From: Cyanobacteriota bacterium
GTDB lineage: Bacteria; Cyanobacteriota; Cyanobacteriia; Leptolyngbyales; Leptolyngbyaceae
Reading direction: 5' to 3'
Length of the DNA stretch: 5,316 nucleotides
Assembly: GCA_027482985.1 (NCBI GenBank)
Contig: JAIXVO010000301.1
Location: 1 to 5,316 of the forward strand
The position numbers and the translations under genes are program-made. Each line of letters opens with the position of its first letter. Within the stretch, counting starts at the first letter, position 1. Below the pieces are notes generated by a model that saw only the letters and a program-made list of their open reading frames with translations, was not told the DNA's origin and did not search any database. This document shows positions 1 through 5,316 of the stretch, piece after piece.

Positions 1-55
1 CAAATGGCCCAGCTCAGCAGTTTCCGTCCCCTTTCGGGGAAGTGAGTTAATGAAC
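1..55 (-). CRISPR. Edge of a CRISPR array: one 36-nt repeat (20-55) plus partial spacer (1-19)
   Basis: Read on the minus strand, 55 to 20 is a 36-base unit that begins GTTCATTAAC and ends GGGGACGGAAAC. It contains a perfect 4-bp hairpin (CCCC-GAAA-GGGG) followed by exactly eight bases, ACGGAAAC. That is the Cas6-type arrangement in which cleavage at the hairpin base leaves an 8-nt 5' handle ending in GAAAC. The GTT start, GAAAC end, 36-base length and hairpin position all match repeats of cyanobacterial type III or type I arrays; from memory it is closest to type III-B repeats with ACTGAAAC handles. In this polarity the array runs leftward out of the window, positions 1-19 are part of the first spacer, and this is the leader-proximal repeat. 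Only one repeat copy is visible, so periodicity cannot be confirmed. It could instead be a solitary or orphan repeat. No cas gene is in the window. Confidence 0.72.
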
Positions 56-190
56 CCTCGACCTCTGAAACCCTTACGGCGTAGGGCTTCCAGATACCCG
101 TTTTCGCGGGGGTCATTTTACCTGTCAACAAGGTGGGTTTCATTCGCAATCAGCAATCTAACAAAACGGCTGTAACGCTTATATACTAGG
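56..190 (-). promoter_or_regulatory. Candidate CRISPR leader with weak promoter and two hairpins
   Basis: This stretch lies directly upstream of the repeat in its inferred direction of transcription. On the minus strand there is a TAAAAT -10-like box at 120-115, with ATGAAA at 143-138 as a 4/6 -35 match and a 17-base spacer. Transcription would then start about 50 bases before the first repeat. A perfect TTGACA is at 128-123 but has no good -10 partner. Two small dyads lie nearest the repeat. One is at 67-90 (GAA.CCCT.AC pairing with GT.AGGG.TTC around a GGC loop) and the other is CCCG/CGGG at 97-110. CRISPR leaders typically carry the promoter and adaptation signals. The leader call depends wholly on the repeat call and its polarity, so it is inference. 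Confidence 0.35.
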
Positions 191-311
191 CGATTTGCGA
201 GGGTTGACGAACTTATCGGGTTTTCAAGGATCGGCATAGCCCCCTAAATTTAGCAGGTTCTCTATGGTTCAGGGAAGAGTCGTTATACTTACTTTATCTC
301 ATCGCATGGGA

Positions 312-421
312 GGTAGACTTCTGATCGCCCACCCAGCAAGCTTCGTCGGTTGGGTTGAGCGCCATCATGCGGTTGATTCATCCTTCGTTAGCTCCAGCAA
401 AACCCAACATCGGTAGACTTC
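312..421. repeat. Small palindromic repeat element bounded by 10-bp direct repeats
   Basis: GGTAGACTTC occurs at 312-321 and again at 412-421, exactly 100 bases apart. Between the copies lies an inverted repeat, GTTGGGTT (349-356) and AACCCAAC (401-408). It extends on the inner side as GAGC/GCTC with a six-base bulge, and CCAGCAA occurs twice (334-339 region and 395-400). GTTGGGTT...AACCCAAC palindromes are a common class of dispersed intergenic repeat in cyanobacteria. The direct repeats could be a target-site duplication of a MITE-like insertion. The ends of the insert show no clear terminal inverted repeats, so mobility is inference. Chance 10-mers at this spacing are not rare enough to settle it. 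Confidence 0.4.
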
Positions 422-468
422 AACATGGCTTCAATGTTGAGTTTCAGGCTTCAGTTCAAAGGACACGA

Positions 469-840
469 TTAGCGATCGCCCTTCGATGCGATGATACATG
501 CCATCGCGCGATCGCTCCACTCCTGAGCCTCGGCGACAACCTGGAAGCGATCGCTTGGGCTTGCCCAAAGTGTTGACCAGTGAAGTTTCCAGCGACTGAG
601 CTGACGTTGCAGTTCCACTAATTCAGTCGCTAACTCCAGGCTTGTCTCTAGGTGGAGGTTAGGTACAATCCATTCAATAAAAAACTGGCTTTCTCGAATC
701 AGGTCTTGGGCAACTTGTGCCTTTGTCCCCGCTTGAGCTAATGCCTGAATTTGAGTCAAGTTTTCAACTAACCGACCAAGCTGCATCGAAACGTCATGTT
801 GTAAATATTGAGCTTTGAGGTTATCTAAATTTACTGCCAT
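469..840 (-). CDS. Conserved-type hypothetical protein, helical, 123 aa
   Basis: I do not recognise a named family. The 123-residue protein starts MAVNLDNLKAQYLQ and looks almost wholly alpha-helical and soluble. It has amphipathic stretches at about 17-36, 38-60 (acidic and aromatic, RESQFFIEWIVPNL), 66-88 (ELVELQRQLSRWKLHW) and 97-115 (FQVVAEAQEWSDRA). It has no signal peptide, membrane segment, metal-binding cluster or obvious catalytic motif. It is tryptophan-rich in the second half. The ATG (840-838) lies inside the last codons of the upstream DUF5674 gene (10-base overlap) and has a good AGGA ribosome binding site eight bases upstream, so the two are almost certainly translated as a unit. 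Its last codons run into a HIP1 site. It could be a partner or adaptor of the DUF5674 protein. The coding call is firm but the function is unknown. Confidence 0.8.
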   Translation of the reverse strand: MAVNLDNLKAQYLQHDVSMQLGRLVENLTQIQALAQAGTKAQVAQDLIRESQFFIEWIVPNLHLETSLELATELVELQRQLSRWKLHWSTLWASPSDRFQVVAEAQEWSDRAMACIIASKGDR

Positions 841-1175
841 GACACACTTCCTAAGAGATTTTGGACAATCCTGTAAATTTGCTCTCGAACTTCTGGATCT
901 TGGATTTCCATTGAGCGATTACCAGCACGAGGGCGAATGTTAATCAACGATTCATAGCCAACCCTCTGTTTCAGCGGATACCAGTCTGCCCCCCAAACGT
1001 GAACTTGCTCACTGCCGTCCTCCAGTAATACTTGCCCACAGTCCGCATGGAGTTCTCCTCCTCCCGCTAAAATGCCTCGTTGTATATCTACTGCTAGTTT
1101 AATGTAAATCCCCAAAACCTCTAGCATCTGTTGCATTTGCTCCGGTGTCGCACGGGTACGAATGATCTGGATCAT
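831..1175 (-). CDS. DUF5674 family protein
   Basis: This small soluble protein of 114 residues matches, from memory, the DUF5674 family common in cyanobacteria; no biochemical role is known to me. The recognisable pattern runs the whole length. It starts MIQIIRTRATPEQ, then has a helix with D30 (IKLAVDIQRG), the glycine turn LAGGGELHADC (36-46), LLEDGS (50-55), WGADW (61-65) and SLINIRPR (76-83). The C-terminus is helical (REQIYRIVQNLL). The conserved polar set D30, H43, D45, C46, E52, D53, W61 and D64 looks like a potential binding or catalytic site, but this is inference. I chose the ATG at 1175-1173. A TTG codon directly before it is also open, and an in-frame stop at 1199-1197 rules out anything much longer. 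No strong ribosome site precedes it. It is the first gene of a two-gene unit with the overlapping 123-aa gene. Confidence 0.82.
   Translation of the reverse strand: MIQIIRTRATPEQMQQMLEVLGIYIKLAVDIQRGILAGGGELHADCGQVLLEDGSEQVHVWGADWYPLKQRVGYESLINIRPRAGNRSMEIQDPEVREQIYRIVQNLLGSVSWQ
849..852 (-). promoter_or_regulatory. Shine-Dalgarno AGGA for the 123-aa gene, inside the upstream gene
   Basis: On the minus strand TTAGGAAGTGTGTCATG places AGGA eight bases before the ATG at 840-838, within the coding end of the DUF5674 gene. It fixes the start of the 123-aa gene and supports translational coupling. It is the clearest ribosome binding site in the window. Confidence 0.65.
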
Positions 1176-1278
1176 CAAGGGAATGACCGTAAAGACTTAA
1201 TTCTCTCAATTCTCCTTTAATTTGTCGTGCGATCGCGCCACAGCCAGGGCGCAAAACCTGTTACAACAAGAAAGCAAA

Positions 1279-1294
1279 ACCAGTCTCGACTGGT
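1279..1294. promoter_or_regulatory. 16-bp dyad in the divergent gap, possible operator
   Basis: ACCAGTC-TC-GACTGGT is a perfect 7-bp inverted repeat around a two-base centre. It lies 36 bases before the DUF4230 start in the 155-base divergent region (1176-1330). Its size and placement suit a dimeric regulator. No convincing -35/-10 pair is visible beside it; the best -10-like match is TATTAAT at 1307-1313. Regulator and function are unknown, and it may be incidental. Confidence 0.3.
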
Positions 1295-1330
1295 ATGGTA
1301 CATTGATATTAATCTCCTGGTTGCAGGCTT

Positions 1331-2122
1331 ATGAGAGACGACCATTATCGGGTTCGGCAAGGTGGCAGTTGGTTGGGGGGCTTCCTCTGGATGGCATCGG
1401 GCGGCGCGATCGCCGTTGTCTTACTGATGGGCTTCAACAACTTTCAACTGGGCGATCGCCTGCTGCATGGGGTCACTTCCCTGCTGACTCCCAAACTCTC
1501 AACGCCCCAAGTAGATGTGCGATCGCTGGTGTTAGAACAGGTGCGGGAAGTCAGCGAATTGACGACTGCCGCTTTTACCATGCAGGCTGTCGTTCCCACG
1601 GAACAGGATGCAGCCTTTGGTGGCCTCGTGTTTGGCACCACCAAACTCCTCTACATTGCCCACGGGGAAGTCAAAGCGGGGGTGGATTTAAGCCAAATTA
1701 CAGCGGCACAGGTGCAGGTAACGGCAGAGTCGATTCAAATTCAACTGCCCCCGGCGCAAATTTTGGATCGCAAAATTGATGTCAACCGCTCCCAGGTATA
1801 CGACTACAACCGGGGGATGTTGGGCTTAGGACCTGATGTGGGACCCGATTTGCAAGCCCTGGCACAACAGCAAGCGTTGACGCAAATTACGAAGGCGGCG
1901 TGTGAGGAAGGTCTGCTGCAAACCGCCAGCGATCGCGCCAAACTCGTGGTCACGCAACTGTTTACTGCGGCTGGCTACAAATCTGTCATCGTGAACACGC
2001 AACCGGTGTCGCTGGAATCTTGTCTGGCGCAACCGAGTACATCCCCTACGGCACAACCGTCCCCATCCAATCAGGCACCATCGCCCCAACCACCCATCAG
2101 TGCCGATCCATCGCCGTTGTGA
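1331..2122 (+). CDS. DUF4230 domain-containing membrane-anchored protein
   Basis: The protein has 263 residues. A short cytoplasmic N-terminus rich in charged residues (MRDDHYRVRQ) precedes one membrane segment at about 16-35 (GGFLWMASGGAIAVVLLMGF), so the rest probably faces the periplasm or lumen. Residues about 60-228 match the DUF4230 family from memory: LEQVREVSELTTAAFTMQAV (68-87), LLYIAHGEVKAGVDLSQI (106-123), IQIQLPPAQIL (135-145) and VYDYNRGML (156-164). The domain ends in a helix plus strand (AKLVVTQLFTAAGYKSVIV). A low-complexity tail rich in Pro, Ser, Gln and Thr (about 234-263) follows. The role of the family is not established. The ATG at 1331 is the first possible start because an in-frame TAA sits at 1310-1312. 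The ribosome site is weak (AGG, 1325-1327). Monocistronic, divergent from the DUF5674 unit and convergent with pyk. Confidence 0.85.
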   Translation: MRDDHYRVRQGGSWLGGFLWMASGGAIAVVLLMGFNNFQLGDRLLHGVTSLLTPKLSTPQVDVRSLVLEQVREVSELTTAAFTMQAVVPTEQDAAFGGLVFGTTKLLYIAHGEVKAGVDLSQITAAQVQVTAESIQIQLPPAQILDRKIDVNRSQVYDYNRGMLGLGPDVGPDLQALAQQQALTQITKAACEEGLLQTASDRAKLVVTQLFTAAGYKSVIVNTQPVSLESCLAQPSTSPTAQPSPSNQAPSPQPPISADPSPL

Positions 2123-2175
2123 AGGTGATTCTGGCAGGGAGATTGCAGGGCTGGGAGCGAACATAATAGCCCTGT

Positions 2176-2204
2176 GATGGGTTACGGCTAGCGCCTAACC
2201 CATC
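2176..2204. repeat. Palindromic dispersed-type repeat in the convergent gap
   Basis: GATGGGTTA (2176-2184) pairs with TAACCCATC (2196-2204), and the inner GGC/GCC pairs around a TAGC loop. This gives a 12-bp stem with one bulged C at 2185. It sits between the ends of the DUF4230 and pyruvate kinase genes. GATGGGTTA..TAACCCATC(CTAC) palindromes are, from memory, a widespread class of intergenic repeat in cyanobacteria. Neither side has a T run, so it is not a classical intrinsic terminator, although a stem this stable could still stabilise the 3' ends of both convergent transcripts. Confidence 0.7.
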
Positions 2205-2236
2205 CTACCTGTGGGGGTCTACTCAACTGCAAATTT

Positions 2237-3661
2237 CTAAGGTGCGATCGTGTGAATTTTCAGGAAATTGGTAGCACCGGCTGTACCAAAGGGCATTCCC
2301 CCCATGACCAGCACTTTGTCGCCGGGAGCGGCAAACTGGCGCTGGACTAAATCCGTTTCCACCCGTTGCATCACGGTTTCTACCGTTTCGCCCTCAAAGT
2401 GGGGGAGCAAAACGGGTCTAATGCCCCAGTTCAAACTGAGGCGGCGGTAGATTTTGACATCGGGTGTGTAGGCGACGATGGGGGTGCGGGGTCGCTCCTC
2501 GGAGGCGAGTTGGGCAGTGTACCCCGTTTCGGTAAAGGCGACGATGCACTGCAATTCTAAGGTGTCATCGATCGCGTGTAGGGCTTCACTGATAGCGTCG
2601 GCATCGTCGGTGCGATTGGGCGGATAGTTGACAAATTGAATCGCGGGTTCAACTTCCGTGGCAATCCGCGCCAGCATGGTGACGGCTTCTACTGGGTAGT
2701 CGCCCACTGCCGACTCACCGGATAGCATCACGGCATCGGTGCCATCCATAATTGCGTTTGCTACATCGCTGGCCTCTGCCCGGGTCGGACGCGGATTGTG
2801 AATCATGCTATCCAGCATTTGGGTCGCAGTAATCACCGGAATACCCTTTTGGTTGCAGAGTTGGATAATCCGCTTTTGAATCAGCGGCACCGACTCTGGG
2901 CGCATTTCCACACCTAAATCCCCCCGCGCCACCATGATGGCATCACACTCATCGACGATCGCCTCCAGATTCGCGATCGCCTGGGGCTTTTCCAACTTCG
3001 CCAGTACCGGAATCTCGACCCCCTTCTCCTGGATCAAGGCTTTCAGCGTTTGCACATCCTCCGGTTTACGGACAAAGCTGAGGGAAATAATGTCCACGCC
3101 CTGCTCAATCCCAAAGTCCAAATCCCGGCGGTCTTTCTCCGTCATCGAGGGCAGGCGCAAATTCAAGGTTGGGAAATTGACCCCTTTGTGGCTCCTGAGT
3201 ACGCCGCCTTCTACCACCGTACAGTGCACCGCATTCCCATCAATCTTTTCGACTCGCAATTCCAGCAAACCATCGTCTAACAACACTTGCGTCCCCGGTT
3301 CTGCTTCTTCGGCAACGTAGGGGTAGTCAATGCCAACAGTGTGGGGTTGTTCGGTGTAATCGGCGATGGGGACGAGTGTCAGGCGATCGCCCGTGTTCAA
3401 CATCATGCCAGCGGCGGGTAAGTCACCCACCCGAATCTTCGGACCTTGCAAATCCTGCAACAGCATTAACGGCAAGTCTAATTCATCAGCCGCCGCTCGT
3501 AGCCGTTGAATGCGAGAGGCATGATCCGCATAGTTCCCATGCGAAAAGTTGAGCCGCGCCACATTCATCCCAGCTAACAATAATTTGCGCATCATCTCCG
3601 GCGAATCGCTAGCAGGGCCGATCGTGGCCACAATTTTGGTGCGATGGAGCAAAGGTTTCAT
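2237..3661 (-). CDS. pyk: Pyruvate kinase
   Basis: It converts phosphoenolpyruvate and ADP to pyruvate and ATP in the cytosol, the last step of glycolysis. The 474 residues make a full-length short-form enzyme. It lacks the extra C-terminal domain found on the long isoenzyme that many cyanobacteria also carry. Visible sites are TKIVATIGP (8-16), NVARLNFSHG (33-42; R36, N38 and S40 for nucleotide and cation), DLQGPKIRVG (70-79), the B-domain lid (about 80-160), KGVNFP (159-164), the signature IPVLAKLEKPQAI (217-229; catalytic K222, Mg ligand E224), ARGDLGVE (245-252; D248), ITATQMLDS (277-285; T280), NPRPTRAEASDVANAI (289-304) and MLSGESA. The C domain starts near 345 and has a TETGYT loop (377-382) where effectors bind in relatives. 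L71, Q72, K75 and V78 predict independence from K+. The ATG is fixed by an in-frame stop at 3676-3674. No Shine-Dalgarno is seen. It lies 201 bases downstream of glgP on the same strand. Confidence 0.97.
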   Translation of the reverse strand: MKPLLHRTKIVATIGPASDSPEMMRKLLLAGMNVARLNFSHGNYADHASRIQRLRAAADELDLPLMLLQDLQGPKIRVGDLPAAGMMLNTGDRLTLVPIADYTEQPHTVGIDYPYVAEEAEPGTQVLLDDGLLELRVEKIDGNAVHCTVVEGGVLRSHKGVNFPTLNLRLPSMTEKDRRDLDFGIEQGVDIISLSFVRKPEDVQTLKALIQEKGVEIPVLAKLEKPQAIANLEAIVDECDAIMVARGDLGVEMRPESVPLIQKRIIQLCNQKGIPVITATQMLDSMIHNPRPTRAEASDVANAIMDGTDAVMLSGESAVGDYPVEAVTMLARIATEVEPAIQFVNYPPNRTDDADAISEALHAIDDTLELQCIVAFTETGYTAQLASEERPRTPIVAYTPDVKIYRRLSLNWGIRPVLLPHFEGETVETVMQRVETDLVQRQFAAPGDKVLVMGGMPFGTAGATNFLKIHTIAP

Positions 3662-3683
3662 GGAGTTGGGTAATTAGTAATGA

Positions 3684-3725
3684 ATTGGTAATTGGTAATT
3701 GGTAATTGGTAATTGGTAATTGGTA
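3684..3725. repeat. Heptanucleotide tandem array, six perfect ATTGGTA units
   Basis: Six uninterrupted 7-base copies occupy 42 bases, with degenerate flanks (TAATTAGTAATGA before, ATGGG after). On the coding strand of pyk this reads TACCAAT repeated, ending only 22 bases before the pyk ATG. Short tandem heptamers (STRR type) are a known feature of filamentous cyanobacterial genomes. Frames through it give meaningless peptides such as LPITNYQ. Confidence 0.9.
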
Positions 3726-3833
3726 ATGGGCTTGGGGGTGTGAGGGGTTGGGTTGAGAATGTTGGCAAAGCCTCAATTCAGAATCACCAAGGCGAAGGGT
3801 CATCAGATATCAAACCCCAACATCTCCAGCTAA

Positions 3834-3856
3834 CCCATTACCCATTACCCATTACC
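3834..3856. repeat. Heptanucleotide tandem array, three CCCATTA units
   Basis: Three perfect CCCATTA copies plus a partial CC begin six bases beyond the glgP stop codon. CCCATTACC within it is the exact complement of GGTAATGGG at 3722-3730, the end of the other array, so the two arrays are inverted relatives that could pair across about 100 bases. No terminator-like T run follows glgP here. Confidence 0.85.
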
Positions 3857-3862
3857 ACTTCC

Positions 3863-5316
3863 CTAAAAAGTCAACTGCAAATCCCCATTCGTCTGGCTGT
3901 ATTCCGGCACTTCCACTCGGACGGCGGGTGTTTTCCAGATGGTTTGGAGGTAATCGCGGATGGAGCGATCGCTGGAGAATTTGCCCATGCGTGCGACGTT
4001 GAGCATGGACATCCGGATCCAGTGGTCTTGATCGCGGTAGGCTTGGCTGACGAGATCTTGACACGCTACATAAGCGGCAAAATCGGTCAGCACGAGGTAT
4101 TCGTCGCGATAGAGGAGGGCATCGAGCAGGGGGCGGAACAGGTTGGGATCGCCGTGGGAAAAGTAGCCGGAGGCGAGGCGATCGATCGCCAGTTTCAGCT
4201 CATCGTGGCCGTGGTAGTCGTCCCAGGGGTTGTAACCTGCGGCTTTCTTCGCTTGCACTTCTGCCGCCGTTAAGCCAAACAGGAAGAAGTTATCGGCACC
4301 CACGGCATCGCGAATTTCGATATTGGCACCGTCAAGGGTGCCGATGGTCAGGGCACCGTTCATGGAAAACTTCATGTTGCCGGTGCCAGAGGCTTCTTTG
4401 CCAGCGGTCGAGATTTGCTCTGAGAGGTCGGCAGCGGGGTAAACCCGTTGGGCGAATTTCACGTTGTAGTCTTTCATAAAGACGACTTTGATGCGATCGC
4501 GCACATCGGGGTCATGGTTCACGACATCGGCGATCGAGGTGATCAACTTGATGATCAGTTTCGCCATGAAGTAACCGGGTGCTGCTTTGCCACCAAACAG
4601 GAAGGTGCGGGGCGTGATATCCAGGTCAGGATTCGCTTTGATCCGGTTATACAGCGTGATGATGTAAAGGGCATTCAGATGTTGCCGTTTGTATTCGTGA
4701 ATGCGTTTCGCTTGAATATCAAACAGTGAGTGGGGATCGATGGAAAGGCTGTAATTCGCCTGAATGTAATCCGCCAAATCTTGCTTCACCGCTTGTTTCA
4801 CGGTGCGAAAGTCCTGGCGGAAACTGGGGTCATGAATGTAATGCTCTAATTTCCGCAGATCATCCAGGTTTTTGATCCAACTCTCACCAATTTTGCTGGT
4901 AATCAGATTCGCCAACCGGGGATTACTCAGGACGATGAAGCGGCGAGGCGTGACACCATTGGTGACATTCGTGAACTTCTCCGGATACATCTCGTAGAAG
5001 TCGTGCAGTGTGGTCTGCTTCAGCAACTCGCTATGCAGTGCCGCGACTCCGTTCACGGCAAAACTGCCGACACAGGCGAGGTGAGCCATCCGCACATAGC
5101 GATCGCCACTCTCATCAATAATGGACATGCGGCGAATGCGATCGAAATCATCCGGGAACTTAATGCGGACTTCATCGAGAAACCGCCGATTGATTTCGTA
5201 AATAATTTCTAGATGACGCGGTAAGAGATTCGCAAACATTCCCAAAGGCCAGCGCTCTAAAGCTTCGGGTAACAGCGTATGGTTGGTATAGGCAAATGTT
5301 TTAGTGGTGATCTCCC
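3863..5316 (-). CDS. glgP: Glycogen phosphorylase, 5'-partial (C-terminal 483 residues)
   Basis: It releases glucose 1-phosphate from glycogen ends by phosphorolysis, using pyridoxal phosphate (GT35 family). The frame stays open to the right edge, and the residues there ([20 protein letters not shown]) are canonical family sequence, so the start lies outside, roughly 365 codons upstream by comparison with rabbit muscle enzyme. In order the window shows [12 protein letters not shown], the segment [17 protein letters not shown] (Phe at 5062-5060 where animal enzymes have His), [21 protein letters not shown] (phosphate-site Lys and Arg), [27 protein letters not shown] and [19 protein letters not shown], whose Lys (codon 4372-4370) carries the PLP Schiff base, then TLDGANIEI. 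The 168 residues after that Lys match the family length, so the C-terminus is intact. A TTG at 5245-5243 is an internal Leu, not a start. Upstream of pyk, same strand. The N-terminal regulatory part cannot be judged. Confidence 0.97.
   Translation of the reverse strand, partial: EITTKTFAYTNHTLLPEALERWPLGMFANLLPRHLEIIYEINRRFLDEVRIKFPDDFDRIRRMSIIDESGDRYVRMAHLACVGSFAVNGVAALHSELLKQTTLHDFYEMYPEKFTNVTNGVTPRRFIVLSNPRLANLITSKIGESWIKNLDDLRKLEHYIHDPSFRQDFRTVKQAVKQDLADYIQANYSLSIDPHSLFDIQAKRIHEYKRQHLNALYIITLYNRIKANPDLDITPRTFLFGGKAAPGYFMAKLIIKLITSIADVVNHDPDVRDRIKVVFMKDYNVKFAQRVYPAADLSEQISTAGKEASGTGNMKFSMNGALTIGTLDGANIEIRDAVGADNFFLFGLTAAEVQAKKAAGYNPWDDYHGHDELKLAIDRLASGYFSHGDPNLFRPLLDALLYRDEYLVLTDFAAYVACQDLVSQAYRDQDHWIRMSMLNVARMGKFSSDRSIRDYLQTIWKTPAVRVEVPEYSQTNGDLQLTF

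Larger units (their letters stand above)
56..468. other. Gene-free stretch between CRISPR repeat and the small-gene operon
   Basis: About 410 bases contain no open frame that looks like a protein on either strand. They hold the leader-like region (56-190), a plus-strand TATACT box at 182-187 with only a poor upstream partner (CTAACA, 158-163), a TAAATTTA palindrome near 245-252, the repeat element at 312-421, and a short hairpin at 421-439 (CAACAT/ATGTTG). The hairpin is just downstream of the minus-strand gene ending at 469. It is not followed by a T tract, so it is a poor terminator. No tRNA or other structured RNA was recognised. Confidence 0.6.

Noticed and set aside
93..129. A second, degenerate CRISPR repeat one unit to the right of 20-55
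   Set aside because: On the minus strand it begins GTTGACA and has a CCCCCG..CGGG core at roughly the right distance, but apart from the ends and the C/G block the match is near chance. It is better explained as leader hairpin plus TTGACA box.
204..233. Plus-strand promoter with TTGACG at 204-209
   Set aside because: No -10-like hexamer lies 16-18 bases downstream and no gene follows on that strand until 1331.
421..439. Intrinsic terminator for the minus-strand two-gene unit
   Set aside because: The CAACAT/ATGTTG stem is only 6 bp, AT-rich and not followed by a T run on the minus strand.
355..576. 73-codon plus-strand open frame
   Set aside because: It starts inside the repeat element and overlaps the 3' end of the well-supported minus-strand gene at 469-840; composition looks like antisense of that gene.
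1222..1779. 185-codon plus-strand open frame overlapping DUF4230
   Set aside because: It starts at TTG, is low-quality sequence rich in Arg, Gly and Cys, and is a frame shadow of the DUF4230 gene.
3609..3803. Minus-strand frame across the heptamer array with peptides like LPITNYQ
   Set aside because: Tandem heptamers are read in all three frames and give periodic nonsense peptides. It overlaps the pyk start and has no family resemblance.
3713..4273. 186-codon plus-strand open frame opposite glgP
   Set aside because: It lies antisense to conserved glycogen phosphorylase codons and starts in the repeat array.
5243..5245. TTG as the start of a 460-residue short glycogen phosphorylase
   Set aside because: Codons upstream of it to the window edge read as conserved family sequence ([14 protein letters not shown]), so this TTG is an internal leucine of a longer gene.

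Overview
The window comes from a cyanobacterium. The octamer GCGATCGC (HIP1) occurs 13 times in 5.3 kb, where about 0.1 would be expected by chance. The gene families and the dispersed palindromic and heptameric intergenic repeats are also typical of cyanobacteria, probably a filamentous Leptolyngbya/Nostoc-like form. The lineage below phylum is inference.

Layout from left to right. Positions 1-55 hold what looks like the edge of a CRISPR array: one canonical 36-base repeat with a partial spacer on its outer side. The repeat's polarity suggests transcription leftward out of the window, so the first few hundred bases would contain the leader. Positions 56-468 carry no convincing gene but hold a structured leader-like stretch and a small repeat element (312-421) bounded by 10-base direct repeats. 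A two-gene minus-strand unit follows. It consists of a DUF5674-family protein (831-1175) and a helical orphan protein (469-840) whose start codon lies inside the end of the first gene. A divergent gap with a 16-base dyad (1279-1294) separates this unit from a plus-strand DUF4230 membrane-anchored protein (1331-2122).

After a convergent gap with a strong palindrome (2176-2204), the minus strand carries central carbon metabolism: a complete pyruvate kinase (2237-3661) and, upstream of it, the C-terminal 483 residues of glycogen phosphorylase (3863 to the right edge). The 201-base gap between them is built around two oppositely oriented heptanucleotide arrays. The order glgP then pyk places the enzyme that mobilises glycogen next to the last step of glycolysis, which suggests shared use during dark or reserve metabolism. 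Co-transcription is not shown.

Most of the window is ordinary core metabolism. The parts most worth following up are the CRISPR edge and leader, the overlapping small gene pair next to it, the predicted K+-independent pyruvate kinase, and the repeat-built glgP-pyk spacer.
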